A stretch of 64,000 bases of DNA from NCBI RefSeq assembly GCF_018424685.1, contig NZ_QTKX01000003.1, positions 1-64,000 on the forward strand, read 5' to 3'. The stretch comes from Mesobacillus boroniphilus (GTDB lineage Bacteria > Bacillota > Bacilli > Bacillales > Cytobacillaceae). Positions 1-10,604 of the stretch are shown here, one piece after another. The position numbers and the translations under genes are program-made. Position 1 is the first letter of the stretch; each line of letters starts with the position of its first letter. Under the pieces are notes generated by a model. It ran no database searches. It worked only from the letters and a program-made list of their open reading frames with translations, and was not told the DNA's origin.

Positions 1-124
<124 letters not shown>

Positions 125-223
125 AATAGATTACTCGTTCTTCTAAATTCTTCTTACACATTATCTAGTTTTGAGGGAACAAAGTTTTTGCGCAAGCAAA
201 ATAATTTTCCTCAAACCAAATAG

Positions 224-339
<116 letters not shown>

Positions 340-345
340 ACTGAT

Positions 346-375
346 AAGAACAGCTGTAATGGCTGTTCTTTTTTT
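346..375 (+). terminator. rRNA operon terminator
   Basis: Perfect 9-bp stem aagaacagc (346-354) / gctgttctt (362-370) with a 7-base loop, followed by a T run, immediately after 5S. No tRNA genes follow. Confidence 0.9.
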
Positions 376-487
376 GCGTATTAAAAACAAGAAAAATATT
401 ATAAATGATCTTCTTAATGGTGTACATTTTATGAAATACCTTGGCTGTTAATGAACATATCCCTCAACTCTTCCGATATTACTCTAG

Positions 488-592
488 CATGTAGTAACAA
501 TTAGCTTCCTGGAGGAAATAACGGCATCAGCAAATAACCTATCTACAATGGCAAAATCGTTAAAAGATACAGTCAGCCAATTTACGATATAA
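488..592 (+). pseudogene. methyl-accepting chemotaxis protein, decayed 3' remnant
   Basis: Frame 512-592 reads EEITASANNLSTMAKSLKDT and then VSQFTI before TAA, which is the usual C-terminal end of Bacillus chemoreceptors. Just upstream, 498-509 reads QLAS in another frame. Restoring one lost A between 509 and 510 would give the family-typical QLASMEEITASA. The two codons before QLAS are TAG and TAA, where receptors usually have Glu codons. So only the last 30 or so codons are visible, broken by nonsense changes and a one-base deletion. Its terminator survives at 601-642. Nothing gene-like is seen in 376-487. Confidence 0.65.
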
Positions 593-600
593 ATAGAGAA

Positions 601-642
601 CATCAAGCCAATCCGGTCACGGTTTTAGGCTTGATGTTTTTT
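601..642 (+). terminator. terminator behind the chemoreceptor remnant
   Basis: Perfect 9-bp stem catcaagcc (601-609) / ggcttgatg (628-636) with an 18-base loop, followed by TTTTTT (634-642 region). It points with the + strand and so belongs to the remnant, not to the converging gene at 641-997. Confidence 0.65.
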
Positions 643-997
643 ATGATTTTTTCAATGCTGTGTCAATCGTCGAATATAACTTCTCATTTATGGCTGCCAC
701 AAAGTATTGTTTTTGAACAAACTCCTTACCGCCATGTTCTTCGTACCAATTTTGAATCCGTATAAGATGCTCTTTATCGCTTCTGACATGGTTTTCTATA
801 CTGACGTAATCCTCGTAGCTGTCATACTCCCAGATCGCGAATATTTCGGTTGTTGTTTCATTATGGGGCAGCATCCATCTCCCGATCAACCTGGATCCAT
901 GCTTCAGTTGATTTGGCATGTTTATTTCAGTAAAAAGCCTATTGAATGGTTCTACAAAATCATTTTTTATTATGTAAAATTTCCGGCGATAAAACAA
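641..997 (-). CDS. NIPSNAP-like small protein
   Basis: A 118-residue soluble protein with no signal peptide or membrane segment. It starts MFYRRKFYIIK and carries a dimeric alpha+beta barrel pattern with GSRLIGRWM and IFAIWEYDSYEDY, as in the NIPSNAP family, whose biochemical role is not settled. The start is TTG at 997, chosen because AAGGGG lies 9 bases before it on the minus strand. The opposite-strand open frame over the same region has no ribosome site. It stands alone, between the rRNA operon end and the divergently read yebE. Family call from remembered sequence pattern. Confidence 0.75.
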   Translation of the reverse strand: MFYRRKFYIIKNDFVEPFNRLFTEINMPNQLKHGSRLIGRWMLPHNETTTEIFAIWEYDSYEDYVSIENHVRSDKEHLIRIQNWYEEHGGKEFVQKQYFVAAINEKLYSTIDTALKKS

Positions 998-1224
998 TTC
1001 TTCCAGCCCCTTTTTGAAATGGTATACTCTTCCATATTATTCAGCCTATTTTCAAAGCCGTCAATGCCCTTATTATTTTTCATATAAAATAGTTTCAAAT
1101 CCATAGCTTAAGGAAACCTTAAAATGAGATATCTTTTTCGTTAAAATTTTGCAAGTTGCTTTACAAGCGGTTTGATTAATGCGAACATAAGGGATTATTA
1201 GAAGAGATGTCTGGAGGGTTTTGA

Positions 1225-1767
1225 ATGCTGGAGAATAGTTTTGTCATGGTAGCCATCATCTTAATCATTAATATTGTGTATGTGTCATTTTTTACAATCA
1301 GGATGATCTTGACGTTGAAAGGTCAGCGTTATATGGCTGCTGGGCTCAGCACGATTGAGGTCGTGATATATGTTGTTGGGCTTGGATTGGTGCTAGAGAA
1401 CTTGAATGAGATACAGAATTTAGTTGCTTATGCTGTTGGTTATGGCATTGGTGTCATTGTAGGGATGAAGATTGAGGAGAAGCTGGCGCTTGGGTATATT
1501 ACGGTTAATGTAATCACAAAGGAATCTGACGTTGATTTGCCGAAGGCTTTACGAACACGGGGCTATGGAGTGACGGACTGGGCTGCGCATGGACTTGAAG
1601 GCGAGCGGATGGCAATGCAGATTTTAACGCCAAGGAAGTATGAGCTGAAGCTGTACCAGACCATCAAGGAGCTGGACCCTAAGGCATTTATCATTGCCTA
1701 TGAACCGAAAGCGATCCATGGCGGGTTCTGGGTAAAATCGGTACGGAAAGGAAAGCTGTTTTCATGA
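1225..1767 (+). CDS. yebE: UPF0316/DUF2179 membrane protein YebE
   Basis: A 180-residue protein with three predicted membrane segments in the first 90 residues (about 5-27, 38-58, 65-85), then a soluble C-terminal DUF2179 domain (about 95-175) containing [14 protein letters not shown]. This is the UPF0316 family, called YebE in B. subtilis, where it also lies just before the purine operon. Function unknown; DUF2179 is thought to be a small ligand-binding fold. Start ATG has GGAGGG 7 bases upstream. Its stop overlaps the next start as ATGA, so translation of the two is likely coupled. Confidence 0.9.
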   Translation: MLENSFVMVAIILIINIVYVSFFTIRMILTLKGQRYMAAGLSTIEVVIYVVGLGLVLENLNEIQNLVAYAVGYGIGVIVGMKIEEKLALGYITVNVITKESDVDLPKALRTRGYGVTDWAAHGLEGERMAMQILTPRKYELKLYQTIKELDPKAFIIAYEPKAIHGGFWVKSVRKGKLFS

Positions 1768-1970
1768 GCAAGGGTAAAAAGAAGCAGATGTATGAAGTCG
1801 GTGAACATGAATCAATCGATGACTGTCTTAATAGAATGAAGAAGGATGGATTTGCTCCTGTCCGCAGGATGGAAAAGCCGTTTTTTAAAGAAGTCGAAAA
1901 GAATGGTGCGGTTGAATATGAGCCTGCTGGCAGGCAAATCATTTTTGAAGCGAAGTTGATTGAAAGCTGA
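1764..1970 (+). CDS. yebG: NETI-motif small protein YebG
   Basis: A 68-residue, lysine-rich soluble protein ([20 protein letters not shown]). It matches the short Bacillus family called NETI motif-containing protein (YebG in B. subtilis), including the conserved [17 protein letters not shown] stretch and the [11 protein letters not shown] end. The name-giving NETI is HESI here. Function unknown. It starts inside the yebE stop (ATGA). Followed by the purine operon control region, with no clear terminator between. Confidence 0.88.
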   Translation: MSKGKKKQMYEVGEHESIDDCLNRMKKDGFAPVRRMEKPFFKEVEKNGAVEYEPAGRQIIFEAKLIES

Positions 1971-1994
1971 CTTGCGTTAGTTGTTTAAAGTCCT

Positions 1995-2037
1995 AAACAC
2001 GAACAATACAAAATATAAATTATTTAATGTTCGATTA
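1995..2037 (+). promoter_or_regulatory. PurR operator (two PurBoxes)
   Basis: Two AT-rich boxes with a central CGAA in opposite orientation: aaacacgaacaata (1995-2008) and tttaatgttcgatta (about 2023-2037), lying just upstream of the -35 box. This is the arrangement known for B. subtilis PurR, which binds paired PurBoxes and is released by PRPP. By inference, excess adenine (low PRPP) represses initiation here. Confidence 0.75.
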
Positions 2038-2041
2038 TTGA

Positions 2042-2071
2042 TTGACAACAAGTCGAATTAGTTGTTAATAT
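2042..2071 (+). promoter_or_regulatory. purine operon sigma-A promoter
   Basis: TTGACA at 2042-2047 and TAATAT at 2066-2071 (18-bp spacer; TTAATA with 17 bp is the alternative). Transcription would start near 2078, about 20 bases before the riboswitch. Confidence 0.8.
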
Positions 2072-2098
2072 GTAGTTGTCGAAAGTGAAATTAAGTTT

Positions 2099-2173
2099 TT
2101 CCCTCGTATAATAATGGGGATATGGCCCATGAGTTTCTACCTGGTAACCGTAAATTGCCGGACTATGAGGGAA
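2099..2173 (+). promoter_or_regulatory. guanine (purine-class) riboswitch aptamer
   Basis: P1 is formed by ttccctc (2099-2105) with gagggaa (2167-2173). The conserved junction and loop pieces are present: gtataat, ggatatggc, gtttctacc and ccggactatg. The specificity base in gaCtatg is C, which marks the guanine/hypoxanthine class; adenine riboswitches have U. Ligand binding should stabilise P1 and favour the downstream terminator, turning the pur genes off. Confidence 0.95.
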
Positions 2174-2234
2174 AGTAGTTGTTAAGTGAAGGGAAAAGAA
2201 ATCGCATTCACTTATGGATTTCTATGCTTGCGCA

Positions 2235-2290
2235 CCCGGACGGACTACTTTCTCTTCTAATCAAGAGGAAGAAGTCTATCCGGGTTTTTT
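2235..2290 (+). terminator. riboswitch-controlled terminator (expression platform)
   Basis: cccgga (2235-2240) pairs with tccggg (2279-2284), extended by ggact/agtct and a tctctt/aagagga upper stem, then TTTTTT (2285-2290). The 5' arm actactttc (2244-2252) is the exact complement of gaaagtagt (2171-2179), which overlaps the 3' strand of P1. So antiterminator and P1-plus-terminator are mutually exclusive, as expected for an OFF switch. Confidence 0.92.
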
Positions 2291-2320
2291 GTTTTAATAC
2301 TCCACGGGGAGGTTAGAGAA

Positions 2321-2803
2321 ATGACGGTTGCGGTCATTATGGGGAGCAAATCGGATTGGGAAACGATGAAGCATGCGTGTGACATACTTGATCAGCTGGA
2401 AGTTTCATATATAAAAAAGGTGGTTTCGGCCCATCGTACACCTGATTTGATGTTTCAATTTGCGGAGAGTGCGAGGGAAGCGGGAATTAAAGTGATAATT
2501 GCGGGTGCTGGCGGTGCAGCACACTTGCCTGGAATGGTAGCGGCGAAAACGACATTGCCTGTGATCGGGGTACCAGTTCAGTCAAAAGCACTTAATGGAT
2601 TGGATTCACTGTTGTCGATTGTCCAGATGCCGGGTGGTGTGCCGGTTGCGACAGTAGCGATTGGCAAAGCTGGAGCGACGAATGCAGGTTTGCTCGCAGC
2701 ACAGATTCTTGGAGCATTTGATAATGAGGTTGCAGAGAGACTCGAACGGCTGAGGGAAGAGACGAAGATGTCGGTGATGGAAAGCAGTGATGAGCTTGTC
2801 TAG
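2321..2803 (+). CDS. purE: N5-carboxyaminoimidazole ribonucleotide mutase
   Basis: A 160-residue class I PurE. It moves the carboxyl group of N5-CAIR to make CAIR, step 6b of IMP synthesis, working after PurK. Visible motifs are GSKSD (8-12), SAHRTP (36-41) and [12 protein letters not shown] (61-72), which form the nucleotide and catalytic site with His38. ATG follows GGGGAGG by 9 bases. It is the first gene of the operon behind the guanine riboswitch, and its end overlaps the start of purK by about 14 bases. Confidence 0.97.
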   Translation: MTVAVIMGSKSDWETMKHACDILDQLEVSYIKKVVSAHRTPDLMFQFAESAREAGIKVIIAGAGGAAHLPGMVAAKTTLPVIGVPVQSKALNGLDSLLSIVQMPGGVPVATVAIGKAGATNAGLLAAQILGAFDNEVAERLERLREETKMSVMESSDELV

Positions 2804-3950
2804 AGTGATTTTACCAGGCCAGACGATTGGGATTATCGGGGGCGGACAGCTTGGCAAGATGATGGCGCTGTCGGCAAAATCGAAGGGTTTCAGAGTTGTG
2901 GTGCTTGACCCGACTGAGGATTGCCCGTGCGGCCAGGTGGCTGATGAGCAGATTGTCGGCGGTTACGATGACCTTGATAAAATAAAGCAGCTATCTGAAA
3001 GCAGTGATGTAGTTACTTATGAGTTTGAGAATATTGATGCAGATGCCCTTGCATGGCTGAATAAACATGCCTATGTGCCGCAGGGGACGGAATTGCTGCG
3101 AGTCACTCAGGACAGGATAGAAGAGAAACGAAACATCCAAGCAGCTGGCGTTAGCGTGGCTCCATATGCGGTAGTGACAAGAGTGGAGGATGTCAGGGCT
3201 GGAGTTGATGAACTAGGATTGCCTGCGGTTCTGAAAACAGCACGCGGCGGGTATGATGGCAAGGGACAGCTGGTCATCAGGTCAGTTGATGATATCGATT
3301 TGGCTGAAACATTAGTCAGCCAAGGTGCGTGTGTACTGGAAAAGTGGATTCCTTTTGAAAAGGAAATCTCGGTGATCATCACTCGTGGTACGAATGGTGA
3401 AACAGGCGTATTCCCGGTGGCGGAGAATGTTCATAAGGAAAACATTTTGCATCAGACAATTGTTCCGGCAAGAATCAGCTCTGTGGCAGAAGCAAAGGCT
3501 ATAGAAGCAGCGAAACAAATTGCGTCAGCATTTAGGTTAGTTGGAACACTGGCAGTTGAGATGTTTTTGGCCAAGGATGATGAGCTTTACATAAATGAAT
3601 TGGCGCCGAGGCCTCATAACTCGGGGCATTACAGTATCGAGGCCTGTGAGACATCGCAGTTCGAGCAGCATATTAGGGCGGTTTGCGGCTGGCCCTTGGG
3701 ACGCACGAATTTGCTGAAGCCATCGGTGATGGTGAATATTCTGGGTGAACATCAGCAGCCATTGCTGGATAAAATCGGAGAGTTGCAGGATTGGAAAATC
3801 CATTTATACGGAAAAAAGGAAGCTAAACATAAACGCAAAATGGGGCATGTTACCCTTTTGCGAGAGACAGTGGAGATTGCGCTCGAGGAAGCTGAACAAA
3901 GCGGCATCTGGGAAGTCGCAGCAGAAATGATCGGAGGACAAAAGAGATGA
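2790..3950 (+). CDS. purK: N5-carboxyaminoimidazole ribonucleotide synthase
   Basis: A 386-residue ATP-grasp enzyme that carboxylates AIR with bicarbonate and ATP to N5-CAIR, feeding PurE. The N-terminal nucleotide-fold motif [13 protein letters not shown] and the ATP-grasp segment [20 protein letters not shown] are clear. The start is taken as ATG 2790 inside the end of purE; GTG 2787 or a start after the purE stop is possible, as the ribosome site is weak here (ggaaag at 2779). The stop overlaps purB as ATGA. Confidence 0.95.
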   Translation: MSLSRVILPGQTIGIIGGGQLGKMMALSAKSKGFRVVVLDPTEDCPCGQVADEQIVGGYDDLDKIKQLSESSDVVTYEFENIDADALAWLNKHAYVPQGTELLRVTQDRIEEKRNIQAAGVSVAPYAVVTRVEDVRAGVDELGLPAVLKTARGGYDGKGQLVIRSVDDIDLAETLVSQGACVLEKWIPFEKEISVIITRGTNGETGVFPVAENVHKENILHQTIVPARISSVAEAKAIEAAKQIASAFRLVGTLAVEMFLAKDDELYINELAPRPHNSGHYSIEACETSQFEQHIRAVCGWPLGRTNLLKPSVMVNILGEHQQPLLDKIGELQDWKIHLYGKKEAKHKRKMGHVTLLRETVEIALEEAEQSGIWEVAAEMIGGQKR

Positions 3951-5239
3951 TAGATCGTTATACAAGACCGGAAATGGGAGCAATCTGGACGGAGGAAAAC
4001 CGTTTTAAGGCATGGCTGGAGGTTGAAATTCTTGCTTGTGAAGCATGGGCTGAGCTTGGGGAGATTCCTAGTGAAGACGTAAAGAAATTGCGTGAGAATG
4101 CCTCTTTTGATATTGACCGGATTAAGGAAATCGAAGAGGAGACACGTCATGATGTGGTTGCTTTTACAAGAGCGGTTTCTGAAACGCTTGGCGAGGAACG
4201 CAAATGGGTGCACTATGGCCTGACTTCAACGGATGTGGTCGATACTGCGCTTTCTTATGTGCTTAAGCAGGCGAATGAAATTTTGCTGAAAGACCTTGAG
4301 AACTTCGTTGAAATCCTGACTAATAAGGCCAAAGAACATAAATACACGGTTATGATGGGCCGCACGCATGGGGTGCATGCGGAGCCGACTACCTTTGGCT
4401 TGAAGCTGGCGCTTTGGCTGGAGGAAATGAAGCGTAACCTTGATCGCTTTAAAATGGCATCGAGGAACGTTGAGTTTGGAAAGATTTCCGGAGCTGTTGG
4501 CACTTATGCGAATATCGATCCATTTGTTGAATCATATGTTTGTGAAAAGCTTGGACTGCAGCCTGCACCAATTTCGACACAGACTTTACAGCGTGACCGC
4601 CACGCGTTCTATATGTCAACACTGGCATTGATTGCAACTTCGATTGAGAAGTTCGCGGTTGAGATCCGTAGCTTGCAAAAGAGCGAAACACGTGAAGTCG
4701 AAGAGTTTTTTGCAAAAGGGCAGAAAGGATCTTCGGCAATGCCGCATAAGCGCAACCCGATTGGTTCTGAAAACATGACAGGGATGGCGAGGGTCATTCG
4801 CGGTTATATGACAACTGCGTATGAAAATGTGCCGCTATGGCATGAGCGCGATATTTCACATTCCTCTGCAGAGAGAATTATTTTACCAGACGCAACAATC
4901 GCATTGAACTATATGCTGAACCGTTTCGGCAATATCGTGAAGAACTTGACGGTTTATCCAGAAAACATGAAGCGCAATATGGACCGGACGCTCGGCTTGA
5001 TCTACTCACAGCGTGTGCTGCTTGCTTTGATCGACAAGGGCATGTCCCGCGAGGAAGCTTATGATACTGTACAGCCACGCGCGATGGAAGCGTGGGAGAA
5101 GCAGGTGCAGTTCCGCAGCCTGATCGAACAGGATGAAAAAATCGCTGGACTTTTGAGCGAAGCAGAAATCGATGACTGCTTTGATTACAATTACCATATC
5201 AAGCATGTTGATATGATTTTTGAACGACTGGGTCTTTAA
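3947..5239 (+). CDS. purB: adenylosuccinate lyase
   Basis: A 430-residue fumarase/aspartase-superfamily enzyme. It releases fumarate from SAICAR (to AICAR) and from adenylosuccinate (to AMP), so it serves both IMP synthesis and AMP formation. The signature loop [11 protein letters not shown] carries the catalytic serine at 262/263, and the first conserved region includes [11 protein letters not shown]. Length is normal for Bacillus PurB. It overlaps purK by 4 bases and is separated from purC by about 80 bases that contain a perfect palindrome (5247-5264). Confidence 0.97.
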   Translation: MIDRYTRPEMGAIWTEENRFKAWLEVEILACEAWAELGEIPSEDVKKLRENASFDIDRIKEIEEETRHDVVAFTRAVSETLGEERKWVHYGLTSTDVVDTALSYVLKQANEILLKDLENFVEILTNKAKEHKYTVMMGRTHGVHAEPTTFGLKLALWLEEMKRNLDRFKMASRNVEFGKISGAVGTYANIDPFVESYVCEKLGLQPAPISTQTLQRDRHAFYMSTLALIATSIEKFAVEIRSLQKSETREVEEFFAKGQKGSSAMPHKRNPIGSENMTGMARVIRGYMTTAYENVPLWHERDISHSSAERIILPDATIALNYMLNRFGNIVKNLTVYPENMKRNMDRTLGLIYSQRVLLALIDKGMSREEAYDTVQPRAMEAWEKQVQFRSLIEQDEKIAGLLSEAEIDDCFDYNYHIKHVDMIFERLGL

Positions 5240-5246
5240 TTCAAAG

Positions 5247-5271
5247 GGGCAAGATATCTTGCCCTCGTTTT
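5247..5271 (+). promoter_or_regulatory. intra-operon hairpin between purB and purC
   Basis: gggcaagat/atcttgccc is an 18-bp perfect palindrome at 5247-5264, followed by tcgtttta. It resembles a terminator with a poor T tract, 7 bases after the purB stop. It could be a partial terminator, an RNA processing site or a 3' end stabiliser. The operon clearly continues past it. Confidence 0.6.
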
Positions 5272-5320
5272 ATCTCTAGGTGACTGAAGATTGCCAATTA
5301 TCTCAATCGGGGGCGTTGAA

Positions 5321-6040
5321 ATGGAAGAGCAGGCACTGTTGTACGAAGGAAAGGCAAAGCGGATTTACGCAACGGATGATGAGCAGGTAGTAAGGGTGCA
5401 ATACAAGGATTCGGCGACGGCATACAATGGCGAGAAAAAAGCGGAGATTATCGGCAAGGGCAGGCTGAATAACGAGATTACGAGTTTACTATTTTTAAAG
5501 CTTAACGAAGCGGGAATTCAATCCCATTTTATCGAAAAAATTTCCGAGAATGAGCAGCTGGTGAAGCGAGTTTCAATCATCCCGCTTGAGGTGGTTGTGA
5601 GGAACTTCGCTGCAGGCAGTTTTTCTAAGCGGCTTGGCGTCGTGGAAGGAAATAAACTTTCAAGGCCAATCGTTGAGTTTTACCTGAAGGATGATTCACT
5701 GGGTGATCCGCTGATCACAGATGAACATGTTGATGTGCTGAACCTGGCAACTGCAGAAGAAGTGGCTGAGCTGAAAGAAGCCGCTTTGAAAATAAATGAT
5801 GTTCTTAGTGGGTTTTTCAGGGAAATTGGAGTTACTTTAATAGATTTCAAGCTTGAGTTCGGAAAGGATGCTGACGGCAATATCTCGCTTGCAGATGAGA
5901 TTTCGCCGGATACATGCCGCCTTTGGGATATGGAAACGCAGCAGAAGCTGGACAAAGACGTTTTTCGCCGCGATTTAGGGAATTTGACAGATGCTTACGA
6001 AACCATTTTAACGAGATTGGGAGGACAACAGCATGTATAA
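5321..6040 (+). CDS. purC: phosphoribosylaminoimidazole-succinocarboxamide synthase
   Basis: A 239-residue SAICAR synthetase, joining CAIR and aspartate with ATP. The N-terminal motif [10 protein letters not shown] and the later SPDTCRLWD segment are typical. The start is ATG 5321, because GGGGG lies 7 bases before it; an in-frame TTG at 5291 would add ten residues absent from the family. It overlaps purS by 8 bases. Confidence 0.96.
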   Translation: MEEQALLYEGKAKRIYATDDEQVVRVQYKDSATAYNGEKKAEIIGKGRLNNEITSLLFLKLNEAGIQSHFIEKISENEQLVKRVSIIPLEVVVRNFAAGSFSKRLGVVEGNKLSRPIVEFYLKDDSLGDPLITDEHVDVLNLATAEEVAELKEAALKINDVLSGFFREIGVTLIDFKLEFGKDADGNISLADEISPDTCRLWDMETQQKLDKDVFRRDLGNLTDAYETILTRLGGQQHV

Positions 6041-6287
6041 AGTAAAGGTGTTTGTAACGTTAAGGGAAAGTGTTTTGGATCCACAGGGGACGGCTGTTAA
6101 AAATGCGCTGGCGACACACGGTTACGAAGGCATACAGGATGTCCGCATCGGCAAGTATATGGAGCTTACTTTGGATGAGTCTGTTAAGGATATCGACGCA
6201 GCGGTGAAGGAAATGTGCGAGCGCCTGCTGGCAAATACGGTGATCGAGGATTACAGGTACGAGGTTGAGGAGGTTGTTGCACAGTGA
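6033..6287 (+). CDS. purS: FGAM synthase subunit PurS
   Basis: An 84-residue protein of the PurS family, which holds PurL and PurQ together in the three-part formylglycinamidine synthase of Gram-positive bacteria. It contains the typical [15 protein letters not shown] start and VRIGKYMEL strand. It overlaps purC at the start and purQ at the end (GTGA), which fits production in fixed ratio with its partners. Confidence 0.96.
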   Translation: MYKVKVFVTLRESVLDPQGTAVKNALATHGYEGIQDVRIGKYMELTLDESVKDIDAAVKEMCERLLANTVIEDYRYEVEEVVAQ

Positions 6288-6970
6288 AATTTGCGGTGAT
6301 CGTATTTCCTGGTTCGAACTGTGACATCGACATGTACCATGCTGCAAAGGATGAGCTTGGCGAAGAGGCGAAGTATGTATGGCATGATGCTGAAAGTCTG
6401 GAAGGCTATGATGCTGTGCTATTGCCTGGCGGCTTTTCATATGGAGACTACTTGCGTTCTGGTGCGATTGCGCAATTCAGCAATGTCATGAAGGAAGTCG
6501 TAAAAGCGGCTGAGGCTGGAAAGCCAGTTCTTGGCGTCTGCAATGGATTTCAAATTTTGCTTGAGGCTGGACTTCTTCCCGGGGCAATGCGCCGCAATGA
6601 CAGCCTGAAGTTTATCTGCAAGCAGGTCGAGCTTAAGGTCGAAAATAACGAAACGATGTTCTCGGCAGGCTATGAAAAGGGTGAAGTCATCACGATTCCA
6701 GTTGCGCACGGTGAAGGCAATTATTATTGCGACGAAGAGACTCTTGCTCGTTTGAAGGCAAACAATCAAATCGTATTCACATACCATGGCGAAAATCCGA
6801 ACGGTAGCCTTGAAAATATTGCGGGAATCATCAACGAAAGCGGAAACGTGTTAGGGATGATGCCTCATCCAGAACGTGCCGTCGACGAACTGCTTGGCGG
6901 CGCGGATGGACTGAAGCTTTTCAAATCAATCGTCAAACAATGGAGGGAAGCAAATGCGGTTAATGCTTGA
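6284..6970 (+). CDS. purQ: FGAM synthase glutaminase subunit PurQ
   Basis: A 228-residue class I glutamine amidotransferase that frees ammonia for PurL. The nucleophile is Cys86 in GVCNGFQIL, and the conserved histidine lies in MPHPERA near the C terminus. FPGSNCD at the N terminus is family-typical. Start is GTG overlapping the purS stop. The separate PurS/PurQ/PurL arrangement is the Gram-positive form, not the single large PurL of enterobacteria. Confidence 0.96.
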   Translation: MKFAVIVFPGSNCDIDMYHAAKDELGEEAKYVWHDAESLEGYDAVLLPGGFSYGDYLRSGAIAQFSNVMKEVVKAAEAGKPVLGVCNGFQILLEAGLLPGAMRRNDSLKFICKQVELKVENNETMFSAGYEKGEVITIPVAHGEGNYYCDEETLARLKANNQIVFTYHGENPNGSLENIAGIINESGNVLGMMPHPERAVDELLGGADGLKLFKSIVKQWREANAVNA

Positions 6971-9170
6971 ACCAAGTCCAGAGCAAATTAAACAGGAAAA
7001 GATTTATCGGGAAATGGGACTGTCAGACAGCGAGTTTGCTTCTGCCGAAAAGATTCTCGGGCGAGTGCCGAACTACACGGAAACAGGCTTGTTCTCCGTA
7101 ATGTGGTCGGAGCACTGCAGCTACAAGAACTCGAAGCCTGTGCTGAGAAAGTTCCCGGTCACTGGTGAGCGAGTTTTACAGGGACCAGGCGAAGGTGCAG
7201 GAATTGTTGATATCGGTGATGGCCAGGCGGTTGTTTTTAAAATCGAAAGCCATAACCATCCTTCGGCTATTGAGCCTTACCAGGGTGCAGCTACAGGTGT
7301 CGGCGGAATCATCCGCGACGTTTTTTCGATGGGAGCAAGGCCAATTGCATTATTGAATTCCCTCCGTTTTGGCGAGCTTGAGTCGCCAAGGGTGAAATAT
7401 TTGTTCGAACAGGTTGTAGCAGGGATTGCAGGCTACGGAAACTGCATCGGCATTCCGACTGTTGGCGGTGAAGTGCAGTTTGACGCTGCTTATGAAGGTA
7501 ATCCGCTTGTGAACGCAATGTGTGTTGGGCTGATCAACCATGAGGACATCAAGAAGGGGCAGGCGCATGGTGTTGGTAACACTGTCATGTACGTTGGCGC
7601 GAAGACTGGCCGCGATGGAATCCATGGGGCGACATTTGCTTCTGAAGAATTGAATGAGTCATCTGAAGATAAGCGTCCTGCTGTACAGGTTGGCGATCCA
7701 TTTATGGAAAAATTGCTGCTTGAAGCTTGCCTTGAGCTTGTGAAAAATGATGCGCTTGTCGGCATCCAGGACATGGGTGCAGCTGGTTTGACCAGTTCAT
7801 CTGCAGAGATGGCGAGCAAGGCTGGTTCAGGCATTGAAATGAACCTTGACCTCGTGCCGCAGCGTGAAGCGGGAATGACTGCTTATGAGATGATGCTTTC
7901 CGAATCCCAGGAGCGTATGCTGATCGTCGTGGAAAAAGGACGTGAGCAGGAAATCATCGACCTTTTCTCAAAGTATGAACTTGAAGCAGTCGCGATTGGC
8001 AAGGTAACGGATGACAAGCAGCTTCGTCTTTTACATAAAGGGGAAGTGGTTGCTGATGTTCCGGCAAATGCGCTGGCTGAAGAGGCACCTGTATATTACA
8101 AGCCATCCAGCGAACCAGCTTATTTCCGTGAGTTCCAATCGATGGACAATGATATTCCTAAAGTTGAAGACTATGAAGCTACTCTCTTGCAGCTGCTGCA
8201 GCAGCCAACAATCGCAAGCAAAGAGTGGGTCTATGACCAGTATGACCATATGGTGCGAACGAGCACGGTTGTTTCACCTGGCTCGGATGCGGCGGTCGTA
8301 AGGGTTCGCGGTACAGAAAAAGGATTGGCGATGACGACGGATTGCAACTCCCGTTATATCTACCTTGACCCGGAAACAGGCGGGAAGATAGCTGTGGCAG
8401 AAGCTGCAAGAAACATCGTCTGCTCGGGCGGCGAACCGCTGGCGATCACGGATTGCCTGAACTTTGGAAATCCTGAGAAGCCGGAAATCTTCTGGCAGTT
8501 TGAAAAAGCGGTCGACGGCATGAGCGAAGCGTGCCGGACGCTGAGCACACCTGTAATTGGCGGAAATGTGAGTTTATATAACGAAACGAATGGAACGGCT
8601 GTCTACCCAACTCCGGTTGTCGGCATGGTCGGTCTCGTTGAAAATCTAAAGCATGTCACGACGCAGCAGTTTAAAAATGCAGGCGATTTGATTTATCTGC
8701 TTGGAGACACAAAAGATGAGTTCGGCGGCAGCGAGCTTCAGAAGCTTGTGTATGGCCGGATTTTTGGCAAGGCACCTTCACTTGATTTGGAAGTGGAAGC
8801 TAGCTATCAATCACAGATTTTAACAGCGATTAAAAATGGTCTGGTTGCATCTGCACATGATGTCGCGGAGGGCGGAATGGCTGTTGCGCTTGCTGAATCG
8901 GTGATTGGCAGCAAGGGTCTGGGAGCAACTGTTGAATTGGATGGCAATGCTGTATCGGCGTTGTTCAGCGAATCGCAATCCCGCTTTATTCTATCTGTAA
9001 AACCAGAGAACCAGATCGAGTTTGAGAGTTTAACAGACGCAGTGCTGATCGGTAAAGTAGTCAAAGCGCCAGTTTTAAAGATTGATATAAATGGCACGAA
9101 TGTGATCAAACATGATGCAGAGGGGCTGAAAAAGGCCTGGAAAGGAGCCATCCCATGCTTGCTGAAATAA
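6954..9170 (+). CDS. purL: FGAM synthase catalytic subunit PurL
   Basis: A 738-residue small-form PurL that converts FGAR to FGAM with ATP and ammonia from PurQ. Motifs include [35 protein letters not shown] and [17 protein letters not shown], with two AIRS-type halves. ATG 6954 is chosen for GGAGGG 6 bases upstream; a second in-frame ATG lies at 6963. It overlaps the end of purQ and the start of purF. Confidence 0.97.
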   Translation: MRLMLEPSPEQIKQEKIYREMGLSDSEFASAEKILGRVPNYTETGLFSVMWSEHCSYKNSKPVLRKFPVTGERVLQGPGEGAGIVDIGDGQAVVFKIESHNHPSAIEPYQGAATGVGGIIRDVFSMGARPIALLNSLRFGELESPRVKYLFEQVVAGIAGYGNCIGIPTVGGEVQFDAAYEGNPLVNAMCVGLINHEDIKKGQAHGVGNTVMYVGAKTGRDGIHGATFASEELNESSEDKRPAVQVGDPFMEKLLLEACLELVKNDALVGIQDMGAAGLTSSSAEMASKAGSGIEMNLDLVPQREAGMTAYEMMLSESQERMLIVVEKGREQEIIDLFSKYELEAVAIGKVTDDKQLRLLHKGEVVADVPANALAEEAPVYYKPSSEPAYFREFQSMDNDIPKVEDYEATLLQLLQQPTIASKEWVYDQYDHMVRTSTVVSPGSDAAVVRVRGTEKGLAMTTDCNSRYIYLDPETGGKIAVAEAARNIVCSGGEPLAITDCLNFGNPEKPEIFWQFEKAVDGMSEACRTLSTPVIGGNVSLYNETNGTAVYPTPVVGMVGLVENLKHVTTQQFKNAGDLIYLLGDTKDEFGGSELQKLVYGRIFGKAPSLDLEVEASYQSQILTAIKNGLVASAHDVAEGGMAVALAESVIGSKGLGATVELDGNAVSALFSESQSRFILSVKPENQIEFESLTDAVLIGKVVKAPVLKIDINGTNVIKHDAEGLKKAWKGAIPCLLK

Positions 9171-10567
9171 AAGGCTTGAATGAGGAATGCGGCGTTTTTG
9201 GTATTTGGGGTCATCAAGAGGCAGCACAAATCACCTATTACGGACTTCACAGCCTCCAGCATCGCGGTCAGGAAGGTACAGGAATTGTTGTAAGTGATGG
9301 TCAGCAGCTTAAGGGCCGTAAAGGCGAAGGGCTTGTTACTGAAATTTTTACAGCAGACGCAATGGAAGACCTTCAGGGTGTTGGCGCAATTGGCCATGTC
9401 CGCTATGCGACGGCAGGAGGCGGCGGCTATGAAAATGTACAGCCGCTGCTGTTCCAATCACAAAACGGAGGACTTGCGCTTGCGCACAACGGCAATCTAG
9501 TGAATGCGGATGCTTTGAGAAACCAGCTTGAGGCACAGGGCAGTATTTTTCAAACGAGCTCTGATACTGAGGTCCTGGCTCATCTGATCAAGCGCGGCGG
9601 TTTCAGCCAGCTGAAGGATCGCGTGAAAAATGCGCTTCCGATGCTAAAGGGTGCTTACGCTTTTTTAATCATGACCGAAACAGAAATGATGGTGGCGTTA
9701 GATCCACATGGACTGCGCCCACTGTCTTTAGGACGGCTTGGGGATGCTTATGTGGTCGCCTCTGAGACTTGTGCGTTCGATATTGTCGGCGCTGAGTTTG
9801 TCAGGGATATCCTTCCTGGGGAATTGTTAGTGATTGATGCAGACGGCCTTCATTCTGAAATGTACTCAATGAATTCAAATACTGCCATCTGTACGATGGA
9901 ATACATTTATTTTTCACGGCCAGACAGCAACATCCACGGCATCAACGTCCATGCAGCCCGTAAAAATCTCGGCAAACAGCTGGCGAAGGAAGTGCCGATC
10001 GAGGCGGATGTCGTGACAGGTGTTCCGGATTCAAGTATTTCAGCAGCAATCGGTTATGCGGAGGAATCAGGCATTCCTTATGAAATGGGCTTGATCAAGA
10101 ACCGTTATGTCGGCCGGACGTTCATCCAGCCTTCCCAGTCTTTGAGGGAGCAGGGCGTTAAAATGAAGCTTTCTCCGGTGCGCGGGATTGTAGAAGGCAA
10201 ACGTGTCATCATGGTCGATGACTCAATCGTGCGCGGTACGACGAGCCGCCGGATCGTCAATATGCTAAAAGAAGCGGGTGCGACCGAGGTCCATGTCGTC
10301 ATTAGCTCGCCGCCAATACAGAATCCGTGCTTCTACGGAATCGATACATCGACGCGTGAGGAATTGATTGCTTCCGATCATTCGGTCGAAGAGATTCGTG
10401 AATTGATCGGTGCGGATTCGCTGACGTTCTTGAGTGTCGAGGGTATGCTTGAGGCGATTGGACGCAATGAACCTGGCGAAACACGAGGCCAGTGTCTTGC
10501 TTGCTTTACCGGGAAGTATCCAACGGAGATTTACCCGCAAGCAACACCTGCCGGGCAGAAGTGTTGA
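9155..10567 (+). CDS. purF: amidophosphoribosyltransferase
   Basis: A 470-residue enzyme of the committed step, PRPP plus glutamine to phosphoribosylamine. An 11-residue propeptide precedes Cys12 ([12 protein letters not shown]), the amidotransferase nucleophile, as in B. subtilis PurF. The PRPP loop [17 protein letters not shown] segment ([13 protein letters not shown]) is present. The C-terminal CLAC pair is one of the iron-sulfur cluster sites that make the Bacillus enzyme oxygen-labile. It overlaps purL by 16 bases. After it comes the largest gap in the operon (about 280 bases), which carries a repeat array. Confidence 0.97.
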   Translation: MLAEIKGLNEECGVFGIWGHQEAAQITYYGLHSLQHRGQEGTGIVVSDGQQLKGRKGEGLVTEIFTADAMEDLQGVGAIGHVRYATAGGGGYENVQPLLFQSQNGGLALAHNGNLVNADALRNQLEAQGSIFQTSSDTEVLAHLIKRGGFSQLKDRVKNALPMLKGAYAFLIMTETEMMVALDPHGLRPLSLGRLGDAYVVASETCAFDIVGAEFVRDILPGELLVIDADGLHSEMYSMNSNTAICTMEYIYFSRPDSNIHGINVHAARKNLGKQLAKEVPIEADVVTGVPDSSISAAIGYAEESGIPYEMGLIKNRYVGRTFIQPSQSLREQGVKMKLSPVRGIVEGKRVIMVDDSIVRGTTSRRIVNMLKEAGATEVHVVISSPPIQNPCFYGIDTSTREELIASDHSVEEIRELIGADSLTFLSVEGMLEAIGRNEPGETRGQCLACFTGKYPTEIYPQATPAGQKC

Positions 10568-10604
10568 TGAGTATTAAGGTGGATTTACCAAAATTAGGAT
10601 GGAA

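Noticed and set aside
707..1087. 126-codon + strand frame opposite the NIPSNAP-like gene
   Set aside because: No ribosome site; the minus frame matches a family and has AAGGGG before its TTG.
8807..9457. 216-codon minus-strand open frame over purL/purF
   Set aside because: It lies wholly over two certain genes and has unlikely composition.
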